Counted from the stretch's first letter, positions 16,508 through 26,108 are shown. The stretch is 64,000 nucleotides of DNA from JBDHXE01 sp035445085 (GCA_035445085.1 DAOMQA010000007.1:49858-113857); one strand, 5' to 3'. Numbers and translations: made by a program. The notes: generated by a model not told the origin, from the letters alone.

Positions 16508-17324
16508 CTTGTAGCTTTGTAAATTCTATCTGCCAATCAACATCAGCTGGCAAGCATCTATTATCTAAGTGAGTTGCTAATGAGTGAACAGGAGCTACAA
16601 GCAACGCTTTCTTGCCAAATGGTGCTAAAGGTGAAAAATAGAAAGTCTTTAAAAAAATCTTTAAATATTCTTTGCTGGTGAAAGATAATTTTAAAATCTT
16701 AAATGGATTCCACAAATTGAATTTAGTAATTGAAAACCACATTGAAGCGTCAAAGTTGAGCTTAGTATACGATAGAAATTGCTTGTGATATTGCTTAAGT
16801 CTTTGCTTTGTAGTCATAAAAGACATAGTAGTACTGGCTACACTCAACCATTCTGTACTATTTGAAAAATAACTATTGTGGATGTAGCTATGCAAGTCCT
16901 TAGTATCAAACTCTGGATGATTATAGGGGGTAGCGAAATCCGATACTCCGTTTACTAAGACATCTAAGGTCCTATTAAAAGCACCCTCTAAATAGAAATA
17001 GTCATCTTCTGCAAAATATATATATTCACTAAAATCTTGGCTATTTAATATATCTATCTGCATACCAAAAGTTTTAGCATTGCCAGCACGATTTACATTG
17101 ATTAGCTCATAGTCAAAACCAGATAGATATTTTTCAAACATCTTGCTATATTCGATGCCACAATTATCTAAGATTACCCAAATTTTAGCGTCTATTCCAT
17201 CTAAAGCTCTTACAAACGATTTCAAGCATAATTCGCTCATCTTTAGTTTATTATCGGAGTATATTGCAGGGATCTTAGACACTCCAGGATATATCCTATA
17301 ACATATTGCTAATTTAGTTTTCAT
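16497..17324 (-). CDS. Glycosyltransferase-like protein (GT-A fold)
   Basis: 275 residues without membrane helices. The N-terminal half follows the GT-A pattern: KLAICYRIYPGVSK, a long helix, AKIWVILDNC, ELINVNRAGNAKTFG, and then IYFAEDDYFYLEGA, where EDD stands at the nucleotide-sugar/metal DxD position. The C-terminal half (AVASTTMSF, LATHLDNRCLP) resembles proteins next to polysaccharide gene sets. It overlaps the upstream GT2 gene by 11 bp. Probably a sugar transferase; substrate unknown. Confidence 0.65.
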   Translation of the reverse strand: MKTKLAICYRIYPGVSKIPAIYSDNKLKMSELCLKSFVRALDGIDAKIWVILDNCGIEYSKMFEKYLSGFDYELINVNRAGNAKTFGMQIDILNSQDFSEYIYFAEDDYFYLEGAFNRTLDVLVNGVSDFATPYNHPEFDTKDLHSYIHNSYFSNSTEWLSVASTTMSFMTTKQRLKQYHKQFLSYTKLNFDASMWFSITKFNLWNPFKILKLSFTSKEYLKIFLKTFYFSPLAPFGKKALLVAPVHSLATHLDNRCLPADVDWQIEFTKLQDGI

Positions 17325-18231
17325 GTATTATCTTTGACCAAATTTTATATATATCGTAATAATTATCGCCGTACTTGCTATCATTATGCTGATAAAACCG
17401 AGATAGTAAATGTAAACTTAAAAAATGATACTTTTCACAAACTAAGAATACTTTTGTTTCAAACTTTGATAGAAATTTATTACAGAACAATAATTTTGAA
17501 TAAATAGACTTTTCTAAATAACTTAAAGGGATTTTTTCCATGCTATAACTTGCGCCACGATAATGTATTAGTACTGAACTTGGAATATGATAAATCCGAG
17601 CTCCTAATTTCATTGCTTTATAGCAAAATGCCGTCTCTTCGGAATAGAATGCAAAGTCAGTATCAAATCCACCGACTTGTTCAAAAATAGTTTTGTTTAC
17701 TGCTAATATTGCACCATCTATATAGTCCACGCTTTTATATTTCTTTTGGCTATGCTTAGCTATTCTATAAAATTTCCTTGCCAAATTTCTTTTAATAGTA
17801 TTAATAAAAAATAGATCGGTAAGACCTAAGATAAAGCCAGGAAATATATGATACGACGCTTGCCAACTCATATTGCTATATAATAGCTGTGCCCCTGTAA
17901 TATCGGCTTCATCATTCATTATAGGAGCTATCAAATTTTTAATTGAATTATCTAAAAATACAATATCCGAGTTAGAGAGAATAAGTAAATTACTTTTACT
18001 GTATTTTGCTCCTTCATTTAATGCCCCTGCATAAGATAGACTTTTTTTTGTTTCAACTACTATAACATTCTTAAGCCTTTGTCTGAATATCTGAACGCTA
18101 TTATCAGTAGAATTATTGTCTATTATAATAATATTAAATTCACTTTCTTTAAAAGTATCTAACGCTGAATTTACGCAGTCAATTGTTAATTGAGGCGTAT
18201 TATAATTTATAATAATTAAATCGAATAACAT
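17314..18231 (-). CDS. Family 2 glycosyltransferase
   Basis: 305 residues with the GT2 signature: LIIINYNTPQLTIDCVNSAL, IIIIDNNSTDNSV, LSYAGALNEGAKYS, LLILSNSDIVF (DxD-like SDI) and the acceptor-side VGGFDTDFAFYSEETAFCYK. It is closest in style to rhamnosyltransferases that build O-antigen or exopolysaccharide. First gene of the minus-strand operon; the promoter should lie in 18232-18300, where AT-rich sequence has no clear box. Confidence 0.88.
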   Translation of the reverse strand: MLFDLIIINYNTPQLTIDCVNSALDTFKESEFNIIIIDNNSTDNSVQIFRQRLKNVIVVETKKSLSYAGALNEGAKYSKSNLLILSNSDIVFLDNSIKNLIAPIMNDEADITGAQLLYSNMSWQASYHIFPGFILGLTDLFFINTIKRNLARKFYRIAKHSQKKYKSVDYIDGAILAVNKTIFEQVGGFDTDFAFYSEETAFCYKAMKLGARIYHIPSSVLIHYRGASYSMEKIPLSYLEKSIYSKLLFCNKFLSKFETKVFLVCEKYHFLSLHLLSRFYQHNDSKYGDNYYDIYKIWSKIIHEN

Positions 18232-18311
18232 AAAAAATACATTTTGAAAAAAGCAAAAGTAAGAATTTATAATAATAAAGGTATAAATATTAAATATTCC
18301 TTAAAAATCAT

Positions 18312-18342
18312 TTGATTTTTGTAAAAAATAGCTATAAATTTG
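18312..18342 (+). promoter_or_regulatory. Promoter of secD
   Basis: TTG (18312-18314), 20 nt, TAAATTTG (18335-18342) fits the Bacteroidota consensus and leaves a leader of about 55 nt before the start codon. Confidence 0.6.
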
Positions 18343-18403
18343 TAGTCTGTAAATTGTGTAAAATAGAAAAAAAGATATTTAAATTATAATTGGAGGCATT
18401 TAA

Positions 18404-20521
18404 TTGAAAAATAATATTGGAAAAATTCTCTTGATATTTGTTCCGATAGTAGCCGTACTTGCCGTTATGTATCCTTCTTATAGAGCAAGTGATTTAGACT
18501 CTAAGTTGAAGGAATACCAAGAGCGTGCAAAAAAAGCCGGTAATACAGCTGATTCAATCAAAATAATGGATGAATTTAAGAATACTTACGGCGAGGATTT
18601 GGAGAGCGCCAAAAAGAATCAGCTAAAACTTGGGCTAGACCTACGTGGCGGTATGTATGTAACTATGGAAGTAGATGTAGTAAAGTTAATTGAAGAATCT
18701 GCTCAACGAGAATCTATAGATGATGTTTTTGAACAAGTATTGGACAAAACAAGAGAAGAAGCAAAATCTTCTGAAAAAGAAACTATCGACCTATTTATTG
18801 AAAATTTCAATGCTATTGCTAGACCTAAAGGCAAAACATTGATTTCATACTTCGATGTAGGTGATATTCGCGATGCTTCAGAAGAAAAAATTATTGAAAA
18901 ATTAAAGAAAGATGCTAAAGATGCGGTTGATCAAGCTGTAGAAGTTCTTCGCCAAAGAATTGACCAATATGGTGTGTCTGAACCTAATATCCAAAAACAA
19001 GGTAATAATAGAATTATTTTGGAATTGCCAGGTGTAGAAGATGATCTTCAAATGAGAGCTTTAATTTCTACAACTGCTCGTCTTGAATTTAATCTTGTAC
19101 GTAATAATGCAGAAATAGTTCGTGCCTTCGGTAAAATTGACAAATATTTAGCACAAAAAAGCGGTGCTATCAAAAGTGAACCTATTGCCGATACTACAAT
19201 TGTTGATACAAATAAAACTGCCGATGTAGCTAAAGTTGATTCTACTAAAAAAGAATCTGCTGATACTACTCAATTGGCTGCTGCTGATTCAGGCAAGAAA
19301 GAAGCGAGCAAGCCGGATACTAATGACCCTTACAAAGGGCTTAGTGAAGACCAAGTAAGAGAAAAGCACTTGAAAGAACACCCGTTCACTTCATTGTTTG
19401 CTACATATTATATACCTGCTCAAGAAAATGCTAATATGACTCCATTCTACTATACTACTGATCAAATTCCAGATGTAGGAGAGTTTAACTTTAGAATTAC
19501 TAAAGACTCAATGGATAAATTTTTAGCTATTCTAAATAGAGCTGATATCAAGACTTTTATACCATTAGATTTGAAAGTTGCTGTTGATGCAAAACCAGAT
19601 AAAAGAGTTTTAAAAGCTAATAATATTGAAGTTTTTGATTTTTATGCACTCAAAAGAGATCCAGAATTAACGGGTGATGTAATTGTCGATGCCTCTCAAT
19701 CCTTTGATCCTACTACAAATTCACCTGTAGTAAATATGTCTATGAACGACGAAGGTTCAGAAAAATGGGCTAGAATTACTGGCGCTAACTTAAAGAAAAG
19801 AATAGCTATTGTCCTTGATGATAGAATATATTCTGCTCCTGTTGTACAAGCTAAAATTACTGGTGGACGTTCTCAAATTTCTGGTAGCACAAATACAGAA
19901 GAAGCACGTTTGTTAGAAGTTATTCTTAAAGCAGGTGCCTTGAAAGCTCCTGTTTCTATCGTTGAAGAAAGAGTAATTGGTCCTTCTTTAGGACAAGATT
20001 CTATAGATACTGGTTTTAAAGCTTCGGCTATAGCTATGGTATTTGTGATTCTTTATATGATATTTTATTATAACAAAGGTGGTATGGTTGCTGATATAGC
20101 GATGATGATAAACGTTGCTTTAATCATTGCAATTCTTACTTCTTTAAAAGGAACACTAACGCTACCAGGTATTGCGGGTATCGCCCTAACAATGGGTATG
20201 TCGGTCGATGCAAACGTACTTATTTTTGAGAGAATCCGTGAAGAATTAGAAAAGGGACGTAACTTACGATCTTCTATAGATGAAGGATTTGGAAAGGCTA
20301 TGAGTGCTATCATTGACGGTAACGTAACTACTGCTATCACTGCCTTTATCTTGATGACGTTAGCGTCAGGACCTATACAAGGTTTTGCTACCACGTTGCT
20401 TATAGGGTTAATTACTAACTTATTTACTGCTGTGATTGTCTCTAGAGCTATTATAGAGCTTATGATTAGCAAAGGTGCTACAGAATTTAACTTTGGTCAG
20501 CCCAAAGCTATATCTAACTAA
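18404..20521 (+). CDS. secD: Protein translocase subunit SecD
   Basis: 705 residues. TM1 at 7-24, then the large periplasmic domain starting with LGLDLRGGMYVTMEV (77-91), and the C-terminal five-helix RND-like bundle with GMSVDANVLIFERIREEL. Together with SecF it uses the proton gradient to pull exported proteins out of SecYEG. The start is TTG at 18404, supported by GGAGG at 18392-18396. A low-complexity insert of K/D/A/S/T residues occupies about 255-310 of the periplasmic domain. secF follows after 25 nt. Confidence 0.95.
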   Translation: MKNNIGKILLIFVPIVAVLAVMYPSYRASDLDSKLKEYQERAKKAGNTADSIKIMDEFKNTYGEDLESAKKNQLKLGLDLRGGMYVTMEVDVVKLIEESAQRESIDDVFEQVLDKTREEAKSSEKETIDLFIENFNAIARPKGKTLISYFDVGDIRDASEEKIIEKLKKDAKDAVDQAVEVLRQRIDQYGVSEPNIQKQGNNRIILELPGVEDDLQMRALISTTARLEFNLVRNNAEIVRAFGKIDKYLAQKSGAIKSEPIADTTIVDTNKTADVAKVDSTKKESADTTQLAAADSGKKEASKPDTNDPYKGLSEDQVREKHLKEHPFTSLFATYYIPAQENANMTPFYYTTDQIPDVGEFNFRITKDSMDKFLAILNRADIKTFIPLDLKVAVDAKPDKRVLKANNIEVFDFYALKRDPELTGDVIVDASQSFDPTTNSPVVNMSMNDEGSEKWARITGANLKKRIAIVLDDRIYSAPVVQAKITGGRSQISGSTNTEEARLLEVILKAGALKAPVSIVEERVIGPSLGQDSIDTGFKASAIAMVFVILYMIFYYNKGGMVADIAMMINVALIIAILTSLKGTLTLPGIAGIALTMGMSVDANVLIFERIREELEKGRNLRSSIDEGFGKAMSAIIDGNVTTAITAFILMTLASGPIQGFATTLLIGLITNLFTAVIVSRAIIELMISKGATEFNFGQPKAISN

Positions 20522-20546
20522 TTTGAAAATAAAATAGGATAAAAAA

Positions 20547-21470
20547 ATGCAATTTTTTAAAACGCCTAATATAGATTTCGTAGGTAAAAGAAAATTATTT
20601 ACAATATTATCTGTTTCTATAAATATATTAGCTTTGGTTGTTACTCTTATATTTCCTCCACCGTTAGGTATTGACTTTAAGGGTGGTGCAGAAATGGGTA
20701 TCGAATTCAAAAATAATACTAATATCTCTCAATTAAGAGATGCCTTAGACAAATCAGATTTAAGTGGTATCGAAATTAAGTCTTATGGTGCGAGCAATCA
20801 ATTTTTAGTTCGTATTCCTGAAGCTCAAAATAGTACTGATCAAATTACAGAGCTATTGAGCAAAGAATTTGGTGATAATTATAAAATTATCAAAGTAGAT
20901 AAAATTGGGCCTAAAATTGGCTCTGAAATGTTTGCTAATGCTTTATGGGCTGTGTTGTTCTCTGTGATTGCAATGTTGCTTTATATAGCTTTTAGATTTG
21001 ATTTTGCTTTTGGTGTTGGTGCTATCGTTGCTTTGGTGCATGACGTGTTATTTACTTTTGGTATGATAGTATTAGTTCATCATTTAGGTATCCTAAATAT
21101 GGAGGTTGATCAAGGTTTTATCGCAGGTATTCTTACTGTGGTAGGTTATTCTGTTAATGATACAGTGGTAATTTTTGATAGAATTAGAGAAAATGCAGAG
21201 ATTCACAAAGGTCTTAATTACTTTAAATTAGTTAATATGTCTATTAACGAAGTGTTAAGTAGAACCCTTAATACTGGTATGACTACACTTGGTGTATTAC
21301 TGATATTCGTGTTTATGGGCGGGCCGGTTCTTCAAAGCTTCTCTTTTATAATGTTTATTGGTATCGTAATTGGTACTTATTCGTCTATCTTCGTAGCAAG
21401 TAATTTTGTGATATGGTATCATACTACAAGAAAAGAAAAAATTAATACTAATTTATCTACAGCAAAATAA
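20547..21470 (+). CDS. secF: Protein translocase subunit SecF
   Basis: 307 residues with six membrane helices. Signatures: GIDFKGGAEMGIEFK after TM1, the RFDFAFGVGAIVALVHDV segment and NDTVVIFDRIRENAE. It forms the SecDF complex with the upstream product. Separate secD and secF genes distinguish this genome from most Bacteroidetes, which fuse them. Two bases separate it from the STAS gene. Confidence 0.95.
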   Translation: MQFFKTPNIDFVGKRKLFTILSVSINILALVVTLIFPPPLGIDFKGGAEMGIEFKNNTNISQLRDALDKSDLSGIEIKSYGASNQFLVRIPEAQNSTDQITELLSKEFGDNYKIIKVDKIGPKIGSEMFANALWAVLFSVIAMLLYIAFRFDFAFGVGAIVALVHDVLFTFGMIVLVHHLGILNMEVDQGFIAGILTVVGYSVNDTVVIFDRIRENAEIHKGLNYFKLVNMSINEVLSRTLNTGMTTLGVLLIFVFMGGPVLQSFSFIMFIGIVIGTYSSIFVASNFVIWYHTTRKEKINTNLSTAK

Positions 21471-21472
21471 TT

Positions 21473-21829
21473 ATGAATAATATTCATAACTTTGAATATA
21501 CAATTATTAATAATGATGTGGCAGTGATTGAACTGCCACAATTCATTGTTTCCGGCGAAGAAGCTATGAATTTTACTCAGTTGCTTAATCTTCTGGTAGG
21601 CAATAAAGTAAAGGTCATTGTTGTTGATTTAACTAAGGTTGAATTGATGAATAGTACTGGCTTAGGTATGCTAGCTGGCTCACATAGTAACTTAACTAAA
21701 ATTAATGTGCCGTTTTATATTATCAATTCTAATGATAAAATCAATCAGTTGTTAGAAATGACTCATCTTGATAAAGTTTTTAAACTGAACTCAAGTATCG
21801 GCGAAATACTTTCAAAATATTCAAATTAA
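21473..21829 (+). CDS. STAS-domain protein (anti-sigma factor antagonist type)
   Basis: 118 residues, a single STAS domain. VAVIELPQFIVSGEEA, VIVVDLTKVELMNSTGLGML (phospho-acceptor Ser in MNSTGLG) and the end helix EMTHLDKVFKL match SpoIIAA/RsbV-like antagonists, which are switched by serine phosphorylation and bind an anti-sigma kinase. No kinase or phosphatase gene is adjacent. It sits between secF and purA with gaps of 2 and 4 nt, so it is in the same operon. Confidence 0.85.
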   Translation: MNNIHNFEYTIINNDVAVIELPQFIVSGEEAMNFTQLLNLLVGNKVKVIVVDLTKVELMNSTGLGMLAGSHSNLTKINVPFYIINSNDKINQLLEMTHLDKVFKLNSSIGEILSKYSN

Positions 21830-21833
21830 AAAA

Positions 21834-23111
21834 ATGAAAAATGTAACTGTTGTTGTCGGTGCCCAATGGGGCGATGAAGGTAAAGGTAAAATTGTTGATT
21901 TAATTAGTCAAGATGCCGATATTGTGGCCCGTTATCAAGGTGGTGCTAATGCTGGACATACTATTGTAATCGATGATAAACAATATATCTTACACCTAAT
22001 TCCTTCGGGTATTCTTAGTCCAAATGTACAATGCGTAATAGGGAATGGGGTTGTGATTGATCCTGTAGCGCTGATGAATGAAATTGAAATGCTTCAAAAA
22101 AATGGTATCGATGTTAAAGATAGGTTATTCATTTCTCATAAAGCACATTTAATAATGCCTTACCATAAAATGATAGACAAAGTTAGAGAAGAGAAATCAA
22201 CTAACGCTATTGGCACTACTGGCAGAGGGATAGGACCTTCATACATAGATAAATATAGAAGAGTTGGTATTAGAATTGTCGATTTATTAGACAAGGTTAC
22301 TTTTGAAGAAAAACTTAGAGCTAATATTAGCGAACAAAATCAATTATTAGAAAAAATATACGACCACAAACAATTAAATGAAGAAGAAATTGTTGATTCA
22401 TATTTAAAATTTGATAAGCTGGTTGATTCATATATTACAGATACTACTTCATTATTAAATAATGCAATAGATGAAGGTAAAAAAGTTATTGTAGAAGGAG
22501 CGCAGGGAGCTTTATTAGACGTTGATCACGGTACTTATCCTTATGTTACAAGCTCGAACCCTACTTCAGGGGGAGCATGCACTGGCTTAGGAATTCCACC
22601 TACATCAATTACGCGTATTATTGGTATTACTAAAGCATATAATACAAGAGTAGGAAATGGTCCGTTTCCTACTGAATTAAATGATGAGATGGGTGAATAT
22701 CTTAGAAAGCATGGCGCTGAGTTTGGAGCTACCACTGGTCGCCCACGCCGTTGCGGTTGGCTTGATTTGGTTGCATTAAAATATTCAGTAATGATTAATG
22801 GAATTAGTGAAATTGCTTTAACTAAAATTGATGTCCTCGATGATTTAGAAACAATTAAAATTTGTGTAGAATACACTTCCGAAGGCAAGATACTTAAGCA
22901 TTTCCCTATAGATATACCGACCCTCGATAAGATTGAATGTAATTATATTGAGATAGAAGGTTGGAAGCAATCATTAAGAGGTATTACTTCATTTGCTAAT
23001 CTACCAAGCCAAGTTAAAAATTATATAAAAATTATTGAAGACTTTGTAGGTGCTAAAGTAACAATATTATCATTGAGCCCTGACAGAAAAGATACAATAG
23101 TAGCTGAATAA
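21834..23111 (+). CDS. purA: Adenylosuccinate synthetase
   Basis: 425 residues. GAQWGDEGKGKIVD (P-loop-like GTP/IMP site with the catalytic Asp), NAGHT (catalytic His), GNGVVIDP, GTTGRGIGPSY, EGAQGALLD, TSSNPTSGG and the RRCGWLD segment are all present. It makes adenylosuccinate from IMP, aspartate and GTP, the first step to AMP. Length is normal. The operon ends at the terminator just past its stop codon. Confidence 0.97.
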   Translation: MKNVTVVVGAQWGDEGKGKIVDLISQDADIVARYQGGANAGHTIVIDDKQYILHLIPSGILSPNVQCVIGNGVVIDPVALMNEIEMLQKNGIDVKDRLFISHKAHLIMPYHKMIDKVREEKSTNAIGTTGRGIGPSYIDKYRRVGIRIVDLLDKVTFEEKLRANISEQNQLLEKIYDHKQLNEEEIVDSYLKFDKLVDSYITDTTSLLNNAIDEGKKVIVEGAQGALLDVDHGTYPYVTSSNPTSGGACTGLGIPPTSITRIIGITKAYNTRVGNGPFPTELNDEMGEYLRKHGAEFGATTGRPRRCGWLDLVALKYSVMINGISEIALTKIDVLDDLETIKICVEYTSEGKILKHFPIDIPTLDKIECNYIEIEGWKQSLRGITSFANLPSQVKNYIKIIEDFVGAKVTILSLSPDRKDTIVAE

Positions 23112-23137
23112 TTTATAAATTAATATCAATACAAGAG

Positions 23138-23176
23138 ATACCTAATCTAAAAAGTAATATGGATTAGGTATTTTTA
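23138..23176 (+). terminator. Terminator of the secD-secF-STAS-purA operon
   Basis: ATACCTAATC (23138-23147) pairs with GATTAGGTAT (23162-23171), followed by T-rich sequence. Most of the hairpin lies inside the last codons of the convergent acid phosphatase gene. Confidence 0.8.
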
Positions 23177-23783
23177 TTTTTAAGATAGTATAACCGCCAT
23201 CTAAATCACTCCACTGGTCGCCTACAGAAGCAATAATATTATACTTTTGGGATAATATACGGCGAACATCTGATTTATAATCAATTGCCTTTTTGCCAGA
23301 ATATAATTGAGATTTACATATTAAAGTATCAAATTTAGTATAGCCGGCACTTTTTAAATTGTGTAATGTAGCGCTATATTGGCTTTCACTACGCCCAGTC
23401 ATAAACGCAATATTAATATTACGGCTAAGCAAAGTGTCGTATAGTCTTTTAACTTCTTTCAAAGCTGGTGCTTGCGAGGATAATATCCAATTATGCCATG
23501 ATTGGCTTTCAAAGCCAAAATCGTATTTTAATTCATATTCTAAATTCGATAAAGCGGTCTCGTCAATATCGAATATAACTAAGGGCATGCCTGGAATCTT
23601 TAAATTGTCAAAAACTAAAATAGCATCGTCAATAGCCTTTTTTTGGTCTTTTTCGTACTGACCGCTATTTATATATTCCCTAATATGCTTTTTAGAAACG
23701 CCCAAATTACTAATAGTGTAATCTTGGGCGTTTACAAAGTATAAAAAAGATAATGCTAAAATTATTAAGCTAATTTGTTTCAA
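23142..23783 (-). CDS. Secreted HAD-family acid phosphatase (class B / e(P4)-like)
   Basis: 213 residues with a signal peptide cleaved after about VNA (residue 19) and no lipobox Cys. HAD motif I is FDIDETALSN (Asp72, Asp74), motif II FMTGR, then the Lys of KAIDYKS and motif IV VGDQWSDLDGG. This is the HAD IIIB subfamily of periplasmic or outer-membrane nonspecific phosphatases. It begins 1 nt after the nuoD stop codon and is cotranscribed with it. Its 3' end forms part of the purA terminator. Confidence 0.88.
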   Translation of the reverse strand: MKQISLIILALSFLYFVNAQDYTISNLGVSKKHIREYINSGQYEKDQKKAIDDAILVFDNLKIPGMPLVIFDIDETALSNLEYELKYDFGFESQSWHNWILSSQAPALKEVKRLYDTLLSRNINIAFMTGRSESQYSATLHNLKSAGYTKFDTLICKSQLYSGKKAIDYKSDVRRILSQKYNIIASVGDQWSDLDGGYTILKIKIPNPYYFLD

Positions 23784-23784
23784 A

Positions 23785-25059
23785 TTATTTATCTGCCTCG
23801 CCCATTACTGGGTCTACAGAGCCAATACAAGCAACAACGTCAGATATCATTGACCCTTCAACCATCGCTGGCAAGCCCTGCAAATTAGCAGACGACGGAG
23901 AGCGTATTTTGATTTTCCAAGGGTTACCTGTTCCATCTGCTACGATAAAGAATCCTAATTCGCCCTTAGGAGCTTCAATTGCTGTATATGTTTCTCCGGG
24001 TTCAGGGTCTGCCCCAAAGTTTATCAACATAAAGTCTTGTACTAATTCTTCAATTTTTGTATATACATCTTGCTTGCGTGGCAGAACCTTTCTTGGCTCA
24101 TGCGCCATAGTTCTTCCTTGTGGCATTTGGTCCAAAACCTGATGAATGATCTTAATAGATTCTTTCATCTCTTGTATTCTAACCATATAACGAGACCAAC
24201 AATCACCTTCTGGAAAAGAAATAACATCAAAGTCTAATTGATCATATACTAAATATGGGTTATCTCTTCGTAAATCTCTTGTAAATCCACTGCCACGTAA
24301 CGTTGCGCCAGTTAATCCAAGTGAAATAGCTTGTTCTGGTGAAATTACGCCTACACCAGCCACTCTTTTTACAAATATTCTATTGCGATGAACTAATTTT
24401 TCAGACTTTTCTAACTCCTTAGGGAATTTATTTGCCCAATCTCTAATTTTATCAATAACTCTATCTGTAACATCGTAAGCTACACCGCCAATACGTGTAT
24501 AACTTGTCGTAAATCTTACACCTGTTATTAATTCAAAAATATCGTATAATTTTTCACGTTCCATAAATGTCCATAAGAGGACTGTCATAGCTCCTACGTC
24601 CATACAAGTAGCACCCATAGACATTAAGTGAGAAGATACGCGTGCCATTTCTGCAACTAAAACTCTAATCCATTGTGCTCTTGGGGGAGCTTCTACTCCT
24701 AAAGCGTTTTCTATAGCTAAAGCAATTGCAACGTTATTAGATAATGGTGATAAATAGTCTAATCTATCTGTATGAGGTATAAATTCATGATAGGTCATGT
24801 TTTCACCTAATTTTTCATAACCTCTATGTAAATAACCCAATTCTGGGATACATTTCAAAATTGATTCACCATCTAAGCGTAATAATACACGTAAAACACC
24901 GTGAGTAGCAGGGTGCTGAGGACCCATATTTAATATCATATCATTTTGAAGTGCATCATCAAAAGTTACTGATGTATTACCGTCCATAAGTGCTTTGTAT
25001 ATCTTATGTTGTCTCAGTTCTACTATTTTATCTACTTCTGCTTTCGTTGTTACATTCAT
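23785..25059 (-). CDS. nuoD: NADH-quinone oxidoreductase subunit D
   Basis: 424 residues of the 49-kDa subunit of complex I. NMGPQHPATHGVLRVLLRLDGE, the quinone-site HRGYEKLGE, DRLDYLSPL, RPR-free ARVSSHL and the SVDPVMGEADK end are present. It sits on the cytoplasmic arm next to the quinone channel. Unusually no other nuo gene is adjacent: the downstream gene is an acid phosphatase and the upstream region is divergent. The rest of complex I must be encoded elsewhere. Confidence 0.95.
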   Translation of the reverse strand: MNVTTKAEVDKIVELRQHKIYKALMDGNTSVTFDDALQNDMILNMGPQHPATHGVLRVLLRLDGESILKCIPELGYLHRGYEKLGENMTYHEFIPHTDRLDYLSPLSNNVAIALAIENALGVEAPPRAQWIRVLVAEMARVSSHLMSMGATCMDVGAMTVLLWTFMEREKLYDIFELITGVRFTTSYTRIGGVAYDVTDRVIDKIRDWANKFPKELEKSEKLVHRNRIFVKRVAGVGVISPEQAISLGLTGATLRGSGFTRDLRRDNPYLVYDQLDFDVISFPEGDCWSRYMVRIQEMKESIKIIHQVLDQMPQGRTMAHEPRKVLPRKQDVYTKIEELVQDFMLINFGADPEPGETYTAIEAPKGELGFFIVADGTGNPWKIKIRSPSSANLQGLPAMVEGSMISDVVACIGSVDPVMGEADK

Positions 25060-25156
25060 TTATTAACTCCAGAATCGCTTTTATTAAATATAATTATCAT
25101 CAATCTTCAAAAATAGTATTATTTTTATACAACAAAAAATAATATAAGTATATATT

Positions 25157-25882
25157 ATGAAAAAAATGATTATTATATGCCAATTACTTTTAATAACGTC
25201 TCTAACAGCAAGTAATTATAATTTAATTCCTGAGAGTAAGGATTATATATATACAGATTCTAACTTATTTATAGCTACTGATAATTATAAGTATAATATT
25301 AGCGATATCAATATTATTGATAAGACTTTTATGAATGGATATAATCCTAATTATGCTCTTCTTAGTGATGCTCTTTTGATGGCTAATATCGTTAGCCCAA
25401 CTATTATAAATTATAGCCAATTTACTAATAGCTGGGAGCTACCGCTCGCCTATGGAGAAACTATAGCAACAAGTTTTGCCTTAACTTATATCGTTAAATA
25501 TTTAGTTGAAAGACCACGGCCTTTTAACTATTATAAAAATACCCCCGAAAATTTATTAAATAATTATGATTCACAGCTATCCTTTTTTTCAGGGCATTCA
25601 TCAATATCATTTAGTGCAGCAGTGTTCAATTCTTTAATTTATGAGAAATATAACCCTTATTCTCGGTATAAAGGATTAATATGGTCTGTATCCTTATTAA
25701 GTGCAACTACTACCGCTACTTTACGTGTATTAGCTGGAAAGCATTTTTTGTCTGATGTTATTATTGGAGCTATTGTAGGTTCATTGATTTCGTATGGAAT
25801 AATTGAACTGAATAGTTTGGAAGTTAAAGATAATAAACCACACAATATTCAATTAATTCAATTCAAATATAGTATAAAATAA
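25157..25882 (+). CDS. PAP2-superfamily membrane phosphatase
   Basis: 241 residues with a signal peptide and several helices in the second half. The three phosphatase motifs are present: KYLVERPRPF (motif 1), FFSGHSSISF (motif 2, His catalytic) and RVLAGKHFLSDVIIG (motif 3). Known members dephosphorylate undecaprenyl pyrophosphate, phosphatidate or lipid A on the periplasmic face. Monocistronic, divergent from nuoD. Confidence 0.87.
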   Translation: MKKMIIICQLLLITSLTASNYNLIPESKDYIYTDSNLFIATDNYKYNISDINIIDKTFMNGYNPNYALLSDALLMANIVSPTIINYSQFTNSWELPLAYGETIATSFALTYIVKYLVERPRPFNYYKNTPENLLNNYDSQLSFFSGHSSISFSAAVFNSLIYEKYNPYSRYKGLIWSVSLLSATTTATLRVLAGKHFLSDVIIGAIVGSLISYGIIELNSLEVKDNKPHNIQLIQFKYSIK

Positions 25883-26108
25883 TTCAAATTAATATAGCAA
25901 AATCATAAATGTTTATAAAAGTATATTATTGAGCATTAAGCCAATTTGTTGGTGAATAATATGCTATATGAAAAATAGATGGGTATTTGGGGTATTTTAT
26001 AAATCCTAAAGAAATAGCATAAAATCATATACTTAGGGCTACAGTGTATAATTATATTGTCTATTGGCATATTGCTTGTTTAGATTGTTAAAAATCAATA
26101 AGGGCATT

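Noticed and set aside
25923..25962. AT hairpin after the PAP2 gene as a terminator
   Set aside because: ATATTATT/AATAATAT and an inner CCAA/TTGG pair exist, but there is no T-run; too weak to call.
26075..26098. Sigma-54 promoter before flgF (TTGGCATATTGC)
   Set aside because: The GG to GC spacing is 6 nt instead of the required 10, so it cannot be a sigma-54 site.
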